This document shows positions 25,201 through 34,285 of a stretch of 64,000 nt of DNA, piece by piece. The translations under genes and the position numbers were made by a program. Below the pieces are notes generated by a model that saw only the letters and a list, made by a program, of their open reading frames with translations, was not told the origin of the DNA and searched no databases. Each line of letters starts with the position of its first letter. The first letter of the stretch is position 1. This DNA is from an uncultured Methanobrevibacter sp. GTDB taxonomy: Archaea; Methanobacteriota; Methanobacteria; Methanobacteriales; Methanobacteriaceae. Location: positions 1 to 64,000 of the forward strand of contig NZ_OMWD01000012.1 of assembly GCF_900314695.1 (NCBI RefSeq), written 5' to 3'.

Positions 25201-27522
25201 TTGAATAAGAAAATCTCAATTTTCATATTTTTAACATTATTCTTTATATTTTCAATTAATGCAATTTATGCAAACGATTTAAACATGTCTGATATTACAT
25301 CAAGTTCTAGTGAATCTAATATTGAAAATAAAATTCATGAAAATGATTTAAATACGTTTTCAGCCAATCATAGTGGTGCTATTTTTGAAGAATCCTTTAA
25401 AAATCAAACGGAATTTACAGAAGCGTCAGCCAGCATATATTACACCGCACCTTGTTGTATAACACTAAAAGATTCTAATACAAATGAGTCTTTATCAAAT
25501 AAAAGCATTAATTTTGTCATAAATGAAGTTAATTATACTGTTACAACAGATGATGAAGGCATAGCTAGTGTCAATTTAAAATTAAAACCTGGAAAATATA
25601 CTGCTAATGCATATTTTTCAGGTGATGACTCATATGAATCTTGCAATTTGACCACTAAATTTAATGTGTTACCTACAATTAAAGCAAAAAACATATCAAA
25701 ATATTATAATGGCGATACACCCTATAGTGCAACATTTTTTGACAGTCAAGGTAATGCTTTATCAAATGCTGAGGTTGTCATAACGGTCAATGGAAAATCA
25801 TATACCAGAAAAACTAATGGTAAAGGTGTTGCAAGTATGCCTATTAACTTAAAACCAGGAACTTATAAGGTTGTTTCAACAGATTTGATTACTGGATATA
25901 ATTTGACTACCACTTTTAAGATTTTATCAACTATTAGTTCCAAAAGTATTAAAAAAATTGCAGGGGACAATAGAAAATTCAAAGCAAAATTTTTTAAGAG
26001 CAATGGGAAGGCATTATCCAATCAAGTTATAAAATTCAAACTTGATGGCAAAACATATAAGGTTAAAACAAATTCTAAAGGTCAGGCAAGTTTGGCATTG
26101 AAAAAACTTAATAAGGGAACCTATAAAATTATCTGTTACAATAAGGATGGATATTCAAAAGTGTATAAGATTAAAGTCTATAATATAGTATCCACCAAAT
26201 TAATTACTAATTATTACAAACTCCTTCCAAAGGATAGTAAAGTTATTAAAGTCAAATTAGTGACTAGTTTGGATGATTATCTGATTTCCGGAAAAGTTAT
26301 TAATATTAAAATTAATGAAAAAACCTTTTATAAGAAAACGAATAATCAGGGTATTGTATCCCTTAAATTGCCATCTCTTAAAAATGGCCTTTACACTGTC
26401 AAGTACAGATATGATGGAGCAAAATATTTCAAAGCATCAAAAGCTAAAAATTTTGTTGCTATACTAAGTACTGCCAATACTGCATTGAAAGTTAAAAGTA
26501 CAAAAACTTTTGGTTATGGTGCAGGTACTTTATTTAAGTTATCCTGTACTGCGGGAAATGTTCCAATAGCTAAAAAATCAGTTACAATCAAAATCGGTTC
26601 TAAAACTTACAAGAAAAGCACTGATATTAAGGGAATTGTATCAATACCTATTAACCTAAAAATTGGCAAATATGTTATTGATTATGGAACAAAGGGTGAT
26701 TCCAAATTAAATGGAAGTTCTGGTTCTTCTATAATAAAAGTTATTAAAAGAAGTGAATCTAAACTTACTTGGAAATGTGGAAGTTCATATAAAGATTATT
26801 CACAATCTTTTAAAGTTTTATTAACCGATTTGAAAGGTAAAGCTATTTCTGGCCAAAAAATTAAGTTAACTATAGATTCTGAAACATATGCAGCAACCAC
26901 GTCTTCAAGGGGTTATGCTAAATTTAAAACTGATGCTGCAATTGGAAAATATAAAGTTTCGGTTAAATTTGGTGGAAGTAACTATTATCTTAAAAGTTCC
27001 ACTTCAAAATCGATTAATGTTAAACTCACAAAGCTTATTGGTGGAGTTAATGAGAAAAATACTGTACGTTATTTAAGTCAATACCTTAAGTCCTCTTATC
27101 ACTGTCAAGTTGGTAATTCAAGGATAAAATCGATAGTAAATTCATTAACACGTGGTTTGACTAGTGATTTGGATAAAGCAAAATCCATATTTAATTATGT
27201 AAGGGATAATGTGGAATATAGTGGTTATTATAATACCAAATATGGTGCCGTAGGCACATTAGCAGTTAAAAAAGGAAACTGTGTTGACCTTGCACATTTG
27301 TTGGTTGCCATGTATAGGACTGCAAATTTAAAATCAAGATATGTTCATGGGACCTGCCATTTTAAAAGTGGATATATCGGTCACGTTTGGGCTCAAGTTT
27401 TAGTTGGTAATACCTGGATTTGTGCTGATGCATCGGATAATATTAATTCTTTCGGAAAAATAAAGAATTGGAATACAAATTCGTATAGTTTTCATAGTAG
27501 ATATTCAAGTCTTCCTTTCTAA
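25201..27522 (+). CDS. Adhesin-like surface protein with transglutaminase domain
   Basis: Secreted protein (773 aa). A signal peptide (FIFLTLFFIFSINAIYA) is followed by about six repeats of an Ig-like beta domain of 80-95 residues, each with a KSYTRKTNGKGVASMPINLKPGTYK-type motif split across strands. Residues about 640-773 are a transglutaminase-like cysteine domain with triad C694 (KGNCVDLAHL), H728 (GHVWAQV) and D743 (ICADASDN). The fold is shared by the pseudomurein endoisopeptidases PeiW/PeiP, so it may cut or crosslink the cell wall, though no pseudomurein-binding repeats were seen. The start is TTG at 25201, 12 bases after the GGGAGGT ribosome site. Confidence 0.85.
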   Translation: MNKKISIFIFLTLFFIFSINAIYANDLNMSDITSSSSESNIENKIHENDLNTFSANHSGAIFEESFKNQTEFTEASASIYYTAPCCITLKDSNTNESLSNKSINFVINEVNYTVTTDDEGIASVNLKLKPGKYTANAYFSGDDSYESCNLTTKFNVLPTIKAKNISKYYNGDTPYSATFFDSQGNALSNAEVVITVNGKSYTRKTNGKGVASMPINLKPGTYKVVSTDLITGYNLTTTFKILSTISSKSIKKIAGDNRKFKAKFFKSNGKALSNQVIKFKLDGKTYKVKTNSKGQASLALKKLNKGTYKIICYNKDGYSKVYKIKVYNIVSTKLITNYYKLLPKDSKVIKVKLVTSLDDYLISGKVINIKINEKTFYKKTNNQGIVSLKLPSLKNGLYTVKYRYDGAKYFKASKAKNFVAILSTANTALKVKSTKTFGYGAGTLFKLSCTAGNVPIAKKSVTIKIGSKTYKKSTDIKGIVSIPINLKIGKYVIDYGTKGDSKLNGSSGSSIIKVIKRSESKLTWKCGSSYKDYSQSFKVLLTDLKGKAISGQKIKLTIDSETYAATTSSRGYAKFKTDAAIGKYKVSVKFGGSNYYLKSSTSKSINVKLTKLIGGVNEKNTVRYLSQYLKSSYHCQVGNSRIKSIVNSLTRGLTSDLDKAKSIFNYVRDNVEYSGYYNTKYGAVGTLAVKKGNCVDLAHLLVAMYRTANLKSRYVHGTCHFKSGYIGHVWAQVLVGNTWICADASDNINSFGKIKNWNTNSYSFHSRYSSLPF

Positions 27523-27574
27523 TTCTTTTTTTTCAATATTTTTTTAGAAGGGATTACAAAAAAAGAAGTAAAAT

Positions 27575-27593
27575 GATAGCTATTAAAGCTATC
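27575..27593. terminator. Hairpin between converging genes
   Basis: GATAGCT-ATTAA-AGCTATC, a 7-bp stem covering the argG stop codon and facing the end of the transglutaminase gene, 52 bases away. Likely shared terminator. Confidence 0.5.
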
Positions 27594-28767
27594 TGTTTAA
27601 TTTTTGATAATTTGCTGCTTGAAGGCCGTGGTATCTAATCATACCTTCGACATCTTTTTGGTCGGTTTCCTTGTCTTCAAAGGTAATTTGTTCTATGCTG
27701 TGTATACTGAATGGAGATTTTCTGGAAATCGGTTGTATTGAACCTTTGAACAGTTTCATTACAACTTCTCCACTTACTCTTTCTTGCATCTTGTCGATTG
27801 CTTGATCAAGGTCGTCTCTTAGAGGTTCTTGCCAGAGTGCCCTGTAGACAAGTTCAGCATAGAGTCCGGATACATATTCGGCAAATCTTAACTCTGAAGT
27901 TGTGAAAACCAATTCTTCCAATGCTTGGTGAGCAGCAATTAATAATTTTGCACCAGGGGTTTCGTATATTTCCCTACTTTTAATACCAATCATTCTGTTT
28001 TCAATGATGTCTACTCTACCGATTCCGTGAGCTCCTGCAATTTCATTTGATTTTTTGATAATGTCGAGTAAAGGCATCATTTCACCGTTGATGGCTACAG
28101 GAACACCTTCTTCAAATTCGATAGATACTTTTTCCGGTTCGTCTTTGGCATCTTCCCATGAAGCAGTCCATTCGTAGATGTCTTCAGGAGGTTCGTTTGC
28201 AGGGTCTTCTAGGACGTCCCCTTCGATTGCTCTTCCCCAGAGGTTTTCATCAATACTGTAAATCTTATCGTAGCTTAATTCGATTCCTTTGGATTCTGCA
28301 TATGCCTTTTCTTCAGTTCTTGTTAGATTCATTTCTCTTATTGGTGCAATGATGTCCAAATCGGACATTGCAAGAATTATTGCTTCGAATCTGAATTGGT
28401 CGTTTCCTTTTCCGGTACAACCATGTGCAATTGCAGTTGCTCCTTCTTTTTCAGCTACTTCTACAAGTTTTTGGGCAATTAATGGTCTTGCAAAAGCAGT
28501 ACTTAATGGATATCCTTCGTATTCTGCATTTGCTTTGATTCCACGTGCAATGTAATCGTTGGCGAATTCTTCTTTAGCATCTATATTGTAGTGTTTTAAT
28601 CCTCCAATTTTAGCTGCACTTTCTTTTGCTTTTTCCATTTCTTCTTCGCCTTGACCTACGTCTACACATGCGGTAATAACTTCTACATTGTATTTTTCTT
28701 CTAATAATTTAACACAAACGGAGGTATCTAATCCTCCACTGAATGCTAAAAGTACTTTATCAGTCAT
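27589..28767 (-). CDS. argG: Argininosuccinate synthase
   Basis: Joins citrulline and aspartate with ATP in arginine synthesis (392 aa). Motifs: LLAFSGGLDTSVCVKLL (ATP pyrophosphatase P-loop), ACVDVGQGEEEMEKA, AHGCTGKGNDQFRFE, SIDENLWGRAIEGD and HGIGRVDIIENRMIGIKSR with YETPGAKLL. Full length. A leftward TATA box (AAGTATATAAT, 28805-28815) puts transcription start near 28780. The gene is alone in its unit, and the structured element at about 29 kb upstream appears to have its own promoter. Confidence 0.97.
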   Translation of the reverse strand: MTDKVLLAFSGGLDTSVCVKLLEEKYNVEVITACVDVGQGEEEMEKAKESAAKIGGLKHYNIDAKEEFANDYIARGIKANAEYEGYPLSTAFARPLIAQKLVEVAEKEGATAIAHGCTGKGNDQFRFEAIILAMSDLDIIAPIREMNLTRTEEKAYAESKGIELSYDKIYSIDENLWGRAIEGDVLEDPANEPPEDIYEWTASWEDAKDEPEKVSIEFEEGVPVAINGEMMPLLDIIKKSNEIAGAHGIGRVDIIENRMIGIKSREIYETPGAKLLIAAHQALEELVFTTSELRFAEYVSGLYAELVYRALWQEPLRDDLDQAIDKMQERVSGEVVMKLFKGSIQPISRKSPFSIHSIEQITFEDKETDQKDVEGMIRYHGLQAANYQKLNR

Positions 28768-28804
28768 AAAATCACCATATTAATTTCAATAAAAATGAAT
28801 AATC

Positions 28805-28815
28805 ATTATATACTT
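28805..28815 (-). promoter_or_regulatory. TATA box for argG
   Basis: Read leftward AAGTATATAAT, about 38 bases before the argG ATG, with a GGTGA ribosome site between. Confidence 0.5.
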
Positions 28816-28954
28816 ATAGTGTTAATAGTATTTAAAATTAATAAAAAAATTGAAAAAATTTAAATGAATGATGACCTATCATTTTTTAATCTTTTTATAT
28901 TTAATTTAAAATTAGTTATTTCATTATTCTATTGGTAATAGGTTTTTAAATAGT

Positions 28955-29066
28955 TTTGACAGAAGAAAACTCTTAATTGAGGGCATAATTGAGGTTGAAA
29001 GTTATATGGACATTTTGAAAAATCAAAACCTCAATTAAGAGTTTCGAGTTCATATATTACTCGCTA
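28955..29066 (-). ncRNA. Candidate small RNA with competing hairpins
   Basis: Noncoding stretch between argG and the helicase gene. AAACTCTTAATTGAGG (28967-28982) and CCTCAATTAAGAGTTT (29029-29044) form a perfect 16-bp inverted repeat with a 46-base loop. A second partial copy of the arm, TAATTGAGGTTGA (about 28987-28999), can pair with the same right arm, so two exclusive folds exist. Read leftward, a TATA box at 29088-29096 predicts a start near 29066 and a T-rich tail follows the stem (TTTTCTTCTGTC). This gives an RNA of about 110 nt. No convincing peptide is encoded. Confidence 0.45.
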
Positions 29067-29092
29067 ATATTAAATTGTATTTCATAGTATAT

Positions 29093-29116
29093 AAAGTTTA
29101 GGCATACCTAAACTTT
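29093..29116. promoter_or_regulatory. Perfect 24-bp palindrome on a TATA box
   Basis: AAAGTTTAGG-CATA-CCTAAACTTT, 10-bp perfect arms. It overlaps the leftward TATA box CTTTATATA (29088-29096) and the 3' end of the helicase gene. The TTTAGG...CCTAAA form resembles the half-sites of DtxR/IdeR-type metal regulators; a near-copy lies at 34268-34285. Probable operator of the candidate small RNA. Confidence 0.55.
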
Positions 29117-31030
29117 AATCAGTAAATTTTCACTCTCGACAAATTCAATCAGTCGGGAGTATGTCGGATTGTTTTTTAAGGTATCCTTATTTCCAATTAT
29201 TATTAATTTTCTTTTCGCTCTTGTAATTGCAACGTTCAAACGTCTTAAATCATTTAAAAATCCGATGTTTCCGTGTTCATTGCTTCTTACTGTTGAAATG
29301 ATGATGATTTCCTTTTCCCGTCCCTGGAATCCGTCAACGGTTTTTACTTCAACAGGAGTATTTTCCTGGATAATCTTTACCTGATCTGCATAGGGGCTAA
29401 TGATTCCTATATCCTCCTCCTTAACTCCTGCAGTCATGTAATCCTGAGCAACGCTAACAGCAATTTCAGCTTCTGCCTTATTTATTATTGATTTGGAATC
29501 CTTCAGGTGATTTTCATGATTTTTTTCAATTTGTGAAGTGTCCATAAAAAGAAGTGCCTCTTCATTATAATTGGAACCAATGATGTCTTTTATATTGATT
29601 GAATCCACGCTTGTATCACTCTTCAAACTGTTGTTGTAAAACTCGGAGTTCGGAAACTTCATTAAAAGCTTATTCATTCTGTACTGAACATTTAATAATT
29701 GTGATTTATGGGGATACTTTCTGATTAAGGCTTCAAATAATGTATTTTCAAGTTCTCCCGCTTTTGTACTTATAATTGTTGGGGGGAGTTGCTTGTGGTC
29801 TCCTGCAAGTATGAATCTATGCGCCTTTGCAATTGGGATTAGAACGCTTGGTATGGTTGCCTGTGAAGCTTCATCAATAATTGCAACATCAAATTTGGTT
29901 TTTGCAATGGATTCAAGTGCAGCTGAAGAGTTTGTTGCGAGGATGACATCACTTTCTTCAACGATATTTCGAATCATTTTATTTTCAATTCTTTTGATGT
30001 CTGCATGCAGTTCATCAATTTCCTGATTATATTCAATCCATTGTGCCATGGACTGCATTTTTTCAGCGCTTATTCCCCTTCCACCTTTTCCTTTTGATGC
30101 ATTGTATAATATGTCGTAATCTCCAAAGCCACGTCTGAATTGCGGTGTCGGTTTGGTATAGGACTTTCTTTTTTCGATTAATCTTTCAATTTTTTTGTAA
30201 ATTTTTTTGATTTTCTTATTCAACTTATGCTTTTCAACCTTATACGCTAAAGAATATGTGATATTGTTTTTTGAAACCCTTTGCGGATGGCCTAATCTGG
30301 TCAGATTCAATTTTTTATTTGCCATCAGGCGCTCTAGGATGTTGTCTATTGCCGCATTACTTTCAGCGGTTGCAAGCACCTTATGATTCTGCCGGGTTTC
30401 CTGTGATATCAACTCAACTAATGTTCTGGTTTTCCCTGTTCCGAACGGCCCATGAATTAAAAAGAAATTTTCACATGATAAACCATGTTCTATTGCTATT
30501 TTTTGTGAATGATTTAAGTTTTTATCAATATAATCAATATAAGGGGTTTTTCTATCTTTTTTAGGGTTTCTGTCAGTTAGCATGTACTCCAATGCGTTTT
30601 TTCCCTTTAAACTTAAATGCTTTAGGTTGTCTTCCATTCTTCTAAATGTGATGTCATTTGCATATAGATCTATTCTCACCTTCTTTTTCAGCGCCCATTT
30701 TGGAATTCTTTTATCAAAGGCAACCTTGATGAATCTGGCTCCTTTTTCAGTAACTGTTCCAGTCAAATCACTTCTTAACGGGTTATCTGTACTAATCAGC
30801 ACCATGTCTCCAACGCTGATTTCGGTATCTATTATGTCTGACCTTCCAAATTGAACAATTTCTAGACCTAATTCTTTGCCCATGCGTTTTCCTTTAACCT
30901 TGTTGATGGCTCTTCCCAGTTCTTCCCTTTTTTGTCCTGACATTGAACTGATTTCATGTGTCATCAGGTCAATTTCTGCATCCCGTTCATAATTTATGAG
31001 CCTTATTAATTTTTTAATATACTTTTTCAC
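29108..31030 (-). CDS. Upf1/IGHMBP2-like superfamily 1 helicase
   Basis: DNA/RNA helicase (640 aa) of the SF1B Upf1-SMUBP2 group. An N-terminal beta-barrel-like domain (residues 60-130) precedes the motor: motif I HGPFGTGKTRTLVEL, Ia ATAESNAAIDN, II VAIIDEASQA, III ILAGDHKQLPPT, IV VQYRMN, V VKTVDGFQGREKEIIIIS and VI RRLNVAITRAKRKLIIIG. A helical insert rich in Lys lies between Ia and II. It is probably a cytoplasmic nucleic-acid unwinding enzyme; the substrate cannot be told. Start ATG at 31030; stop lies inside the palindrome at 29093-29116. Confidence 0.92.
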   Translation of the reverse strand: MKKYIKKLIRLINYERDAEIDLMTHEISSMSGQKREELGRAINKVKGKRMGKELGLEIVQFGRSDIIDTEISVGDMVLISTDNPLRSDLTGTVTEKGARFIKVAFDKRIPKWALKKKVRIDLYANDITFRRMEDNLKHLSLKGKNALEYMLTDRNPKKDRKTPYIDYIDKNLNHSQKIAIEHGLSCENFFLIHGPFGTGKTRTLVELISQETRQNHKVLATAESNAAIDNILERLMANKKLNLTRLGHPQRVSKNNITYSLAYKVEKHKLNKKIKKIYKKIERLIEKRKSYTKPTPQFRRGFGDYDILYNASKGKGGRGISAEKMQSMAQWIEYNQEIDELHADIKRIENKMIRNIVEESDVILATNSSAALESIAKTKFDVAIIDEASQATIPSVLIPIAKAHRFILAGDHKQLPPTIISTKAGELENTLFEALIRKYPHKSQLLNVQYRMNKLLMKFPNSEFYNNSLKSDTSVDSINIKDIIGSNYNEEALLFMDTSQIEKNHENHLKDSKSIINKAEAEIAVSVAQDYMTAGVKEEDIGIISPYADQVKIIQENTPVEVKTVDGFQGREKEIIIISTVRSNEHGNIGFLNDLRRLNVAITRAKRKLIIIGNKDTLKNNPTYSRLIEFVESENLLIKV

Positions 31031-31061
31031 TTTAATCCCTAATTTATAAATAAGAGCGTTT

Positions 31062-31817
31062 ATGTATAATATTATTATGGATTTTGAAAAAGTGGAATGT
31101 GTAGATAATTTGGAAATGAGCTATATTTCAAATTTATCTGGAGGTTATATTTCAAGAAATACACATGTGTTCAATCAAATTGAATTAAATGAGTTAAATA
31201 AGTTTATTTTAGAAAAATCTGTTTTTGGAACACCTATATTTAAGTTGGGGCATGGTGAAAATAAGCTTTTGATTCTATCTGGAATACATGGGAATGAATT
31301 GCCTTCACAAATTGCAAACATTCGACTTTTAAATGAATTGGTTGATAAAAAAATAAATGGTACTGTTTTTTTCATTCCTTTTGCTGCTCCAAAGGCGACA
31401 ATGGAAAATAAAAGATTATTTAATACTTTGGATTTAAATAGGGCATCTCATGTTAAAAATTCACTAAGCAATCTCATAATTCAAAAGATTGAAGAGTTGG
31501 GCATTAGTTTTGTAGGGGATTTTCACTCTACCGCTTTCAATTCAAATCCAGGGTTTGAATCAATATTTTCAACTAAATCTCCAACTGCAGAAAGCTTTTT
31601 GATTGCAAATTATATTGCAAGGGATATTGACAGTAGAATCATTGCACTGGACTGCGCTGGTGAATCTTATATGGGGGCTGTTGAAGATGTATGCAATGTA
31701 AGGGGCATTCCTGCCATAACTGGTGAGGTTCTGTCTCCTTTTGCTAGTGTCGGTGAGGGTAGTGTTGAGAGGTCTTATCTTCAGATGAAAAGTTTTTTAT
31801 CATACTTTGGGATTTAA
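31062..31817 (+). CDS. Succinylglutamate desuccinylase/aspartoacylase family protein
   Basis: Zinc carboxypeptidase-like hydrolase (251 aa). Zinc ligands are in SGIHGNELPSQ (HxxE) and DFHSTAFNS, with NRLFNTLDLNRA-like substrate-binding region (KRLFNTLDLNRAS). The C-terminus has IPAITGEVLSPFASV, where the Glu can serve as catalytic base. Substrates in archaea are unknown. ATGs at 31062 and 31077 are both possible starts; neither has a strong ribosome site, and the second (MDFEKVE) fits the domain better. Divergent from the helicase with a 31-base gap. Confidence 0.82.
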   Translation: MYNIIMDFEKVECVDNLEMSYISNLSGGYISRNTHVFNQIELNELNKFILEKSVFGTPIFKLGHGENKLLILSGIHGNELPSQIANIRLLNELVDKKINGTVFFIPFAAPKATMENKRLFNTLDLNRASHVKNSLSNLIIQKIEELGISFVGDFHSTAFNSNPGFESIFSTKSPTAESFLIANYIARDIDSRIIALDCAGESYMGAVEDVCNVRGIPAITGEVLSPFASVGEGSVERSYLQMKSFLSYFGI

Positions 31818-31843
31818 ATTTGGGTATTTTTTTTTAAAAAAGG

Positions 31844-31880
31844 TTGATTCAACTCCCGTTGGTTGTGGGAGCTCAATCAA
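31844..31880. terminator. Bidirectional hairpin
   Basis: TTGATTCAACTCCC and GGGAGCTCAATCAA pair with two mismatches around a 9-base loop, between the converging aspartoacylase-like and small secreted protein genes. A T-run precedes it on the plus strand. Confidence 0.55.
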
Positions 31881-31886
31881 ATGAAT

Positions 31887-32369
31887 TTATTTTAGAACAG
31901 ATTCGATAGCAGATTCATTAGAAGCGACGATTTCAACTACTTTTTCGTTTACACCATAATCAAAAGTAAATAAGCCATCATCGGTTATTAAAAATCCATC
32001 GTGTCCTCCTATGGTTTTATTTTCTGAATTTGTTGGTGCTGTAATATTATGTATTCCACCATCTGCGAAGAAAACTTTAATTAATATTGTTTCATTTCCT
32101 TTTTTAAGTTCACAGACAGATACTTTTGCACCCTCAAAGTTACCTTTGCCATCAGCACCTACATCTCTTGCAGATTCGTTTTCTTTGTATCCGTCAGGGA
32201 TGGTAAATTTTTCATCTTGTATTTTCAATTCGTTGTTGTTAATTTGTACTGATCCACCATCTGAGTTGGTGTCACTTCCAATATTGAAGCTCCAGTCTGC
32301 TGCGCTTGCAGCACCAATTGTAATACAAATTGCAATTAATGCAATTAATACAATTAAACCTTTTCTCAT
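31887..32369 (-). CDS. Small secreted protein of unknown function
   Basis: A 160-aa protein with a signal peptide (GLIVLIALIAICITIGAASAA). The mature part is acidic and beta-rich, with EKFTIPDGYKENESARDVG and a C-terminal VVEIVASNESAIESVL. The IPDG(Y/F) motif also occurs in the protein at 8559-9071, and the two may share a domain common in Methanobrevibacter surface proteins. No catalytic motif seen. Monocistronic by position, with a TTTTTTTCACC ribosome-site region before the ATG at 32369. Confidence 0.75.
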   Translation of the reverse strand: MRKGLIVLIALIAICITIGAASAADWSFNIGSDTNSDGGSVQINNNELKIQDEKFTIPDGYKENESARDVGADGKGNFEGAKVSVCELKKGNETILIKVFFADGGIHNITAPTNSENKTIGGHDGFLITDDGLFTFDYGVNEKVVEIVASNESAIESVLK

Positions 32370-32579
32370 TTTTTCACCTTTTTTTTTAAATAGTTTGTAT
32401 AACCAATTAGGTTATGTAATGTATATTTATTACATTCCCTATTATTATATCATTCTAAAATTTAAGATTTTTGAAAATTTCATTATTTTTGATAAATTAT
32501 TGTATGCTATGACTTCGATTACTTTTCACATGCTCTCGGAAAAGTTATTTTTAATATATTTAAGAATGATTAATATAAG

Positions 32580-33296
32580 GTGATTTCAATATCTTCTTAT
32601 AAAGGACACTCAGTATTTGCACTTTTGCTCGCATTGATGTTTTTTCACAATCCTCTGTTAATTGCTTTAACATTTATCGGTGTAAATATTCCGGATTTTG
32701 ATCATAAGTTTAAAAAAGATCGTGTTTATAAGTTGATTATTTTAGGATTGATAGTGTTCATTTCACTTTATATCCTTAAATTACCTTATTTCGTAGGATT
32801 GATTATTGTATTCTTGGGGATAACATTCTATTTTTCGGAACACAGAAGTTTTACACATTCAATATTTGGGGCTTTGGTGTTGACTTCTGCTGTTTCGCTG
32901 ATAATAATCTGGAGTTATGAATTGGTATTGGGATTTACTATTTTGGATAATTCTTATCTGATTATTGCTGTTTTGATAGCTCTTTTAAGTTTTTTATTTT
33001 TAAATAAAAAATTATTGCTCGTATTTTTGCCGGTGTTCTTTTTAAGTTTATTTTTTATAAAAGATGTGGATTTTAATTATATTGAAATAGTGCTGGCATT
33101 ATTTTTGGGGGTATTTTCTCACATTGTCTTGGATTCTTTTACACCTGCAGGAATTAAGATTTTTGCTCCATTATCTTCGAAAAAGGTTTATAAACGTTTT
33201 GGTTTGATTTCAATTTTTATATTGGTTATTTTTGCAATTATGTATCGCTTGCCTATTTTGTTTAAATTATTTGAACAGTATATTTCAATGTTTTAG
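32580..33296 (+). CDS. DUF457/YdjM-like membrane metal-dependent hydrolase
   Basis: Membrane protein (about 238 aa) with six or seven helices and the histidine/aspartate signature of the family: YKGHSVFALLLA, NIPDFDHKFKKD, EHRSFTHSIFGA and SHIVLDSFTPAGIKIFAPL. Related to LexA-regulated YdjM and PlsC-neighbour phospholipid hydrolases; activity is predicted only. The start is unusual. GTG at 32580 lies about 25 bases after a TATA-like TTAATATATTTAA and may be leaderless; alternatively AAGGTGAT (32577-32584) is a ribosome site for the ATA at 32589. Its stop overlaps the end of the converging transporter gene. Confidence 0.8.
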   Translation: MISISSYKGHSVFALLLALMFFHNPLLIALTFIGVNIPDFDHKFKKDRVYKLIILGLIVFISLYILKLPYFVGLIIVFLGITFYFSEHRSFTHSIFGALVLTSAVSLIIIWSYELVLGFTILDNSYLIIAVLIALLSFLFLNKKLLLVFLPVFFLSLFFIKDVDFNYIEIVLALFLGVFSHIVLDSFTPAGIKIFAPLSSKKVYKRFGLISIFILVIFAIMYRLPILFKLFEQYISMF

Positions 33297-34261
33297 AATC
33301 TACAAACAAAAAACAGTCCTGAATCCTTAATCCACAGGCAGAATTTTGACACGATATAAAGTACTGGCAGTTCGATTAAAGGGCCGATGACCAATGCAAT
33401 TGATATCAGTTCATGTCCTGGAAATGAGTTAATTGCAATTGCTAGTGCCAATGGGGAATTTCGAGCCAATGTTGTCATTGTTAAGCTTGCGTATTCCGAA
33501 TAGTTAAAGTTAATTTTTTCAGACACAAGCAAGTCGATTATTGCATTTGCAATGAAAAACAGGATCAGTGGAACAAATATTGTCAATACTGAATCCAGAT
33601 TTTCAAATAGCAGTTCTCCCTGTGATGCAAATATGCAAAACACAGCAAGTGATAGAAACCAAATTTGAAGTGAACTGAATAAATTCGCTGCCTTTTCGTT
33701 TAATTCATTGTTTAATATGAATTTAACAATCTGTGCTGCTGTGAATGGAATTACAATAACTATAATGAGTGAATACATAAGTTGTGTATAATCCATGGAA
33801 TTTCCGCTTGAAAAAAACAATATCAGATATGCTGGAAGCAAAACAATCTGAAGCACCAGATTAATTGGCAGTATTGACAGGCTTAACGGCAGGTCTCCTT
33901 TAGCCATTTTTGTAAATACCAAGTACCAGTCTGTGCAGGGTGTTAAAATGAGCATGAAAAATCCGATTAATATGTCAACGTTTCCTTTCAAAAACAGTGA
34001 TCCGAGGAAATATCCGAATAGAGGAGTCCATATGAAATTGATTATCAGGCTGGTTGACGTAAACTTAACATTTTTGAAACTGTTTTTCAATTCGGACAAT
34101 GGTACTTCCAAAAACAATCCGAAAAGCATTAAGCATAAAAATATGTTGATTAGACTACTTGTGTTGTCTGCAATAATTTGTATGTTGGAAAATATTAATC
34201 CTATAATCACTGCTGAAAATATTATTATAGGTTCCAGTTTTTCTACCAATTCCATATTCAC
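33293..34261 (-). CDS. ACR3/bile-acid-symporter-family transporter
   Basis: Membrane protein (322 aa) with about ten helices, of the BART superfamily. LMLFGLFLEVPLSEL, the helix-4 motif MLILTPCTDWYLVFTKMAKGD (ACR3-like PCTDW with the conserved Cys) and TMTTLARNSPLALAIAI in the second half place it with ACR3 arsenite exporters and relatives. It may export arsenite or take up an organic anion. No arsR or arsC is beside it. A palindrome at 34268-34285 lies at the predicted transcription start and resembles a metal-regulator site. Confidence 0.82.
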   Translation of the reverse strand: MNMELVEKLEPIIIFSAVIIGLIFSNIQIIADNTSSLINIFLCLMLFGLFLEVPLSELKNSFKNVKFTSTSLIINFIWTPLFGYFLGSLFLKGNVDILIGFFMLILTPCTDWYLVFTKMAKGDLPLSLSILPINLVLQIVLLPAYLILFFSSGNSMDYTQLMYSLIIVIVIPFTAAQIVKFILNNELNEKAANLFSSLQIWFLSLAVFCIFASQGELLFENLDSVLTIFVPLILFFIANAIIDLLVSEKINFNYSEYASLTMTTLARNSPLALAIAINSFPGHELISIALVIGPLIELPVLYIVSKFCLWIKDSGLFFVCRF

Positions 34262-34267
34262 ACCATT

Positions 34268-34285
34268 ATTTAGGTATGACTAAAT
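34268..34285. promoter_or_regulatory. Palindrome before ACR3-like gene
   Basis: ATTTAG-GTATGA-CTAAAT. Its reverse strand, TTTAGTCATACCTAAA, differs by one base from the core of the palindrome at 29097-29112 (TTTAGGCATACCTAAA). It lies about 25 bases downstream of a leftward TATA box (about 34295-34306), covering the likely transcription start. Confidence 0.5.

Noticed and set aside
28976..29052. 26-codon leader peptide within the 29-kb RNA
   Set aside because: No ribosome site, and the peptide is not arginine rich, so it does not support an argG attenuator.
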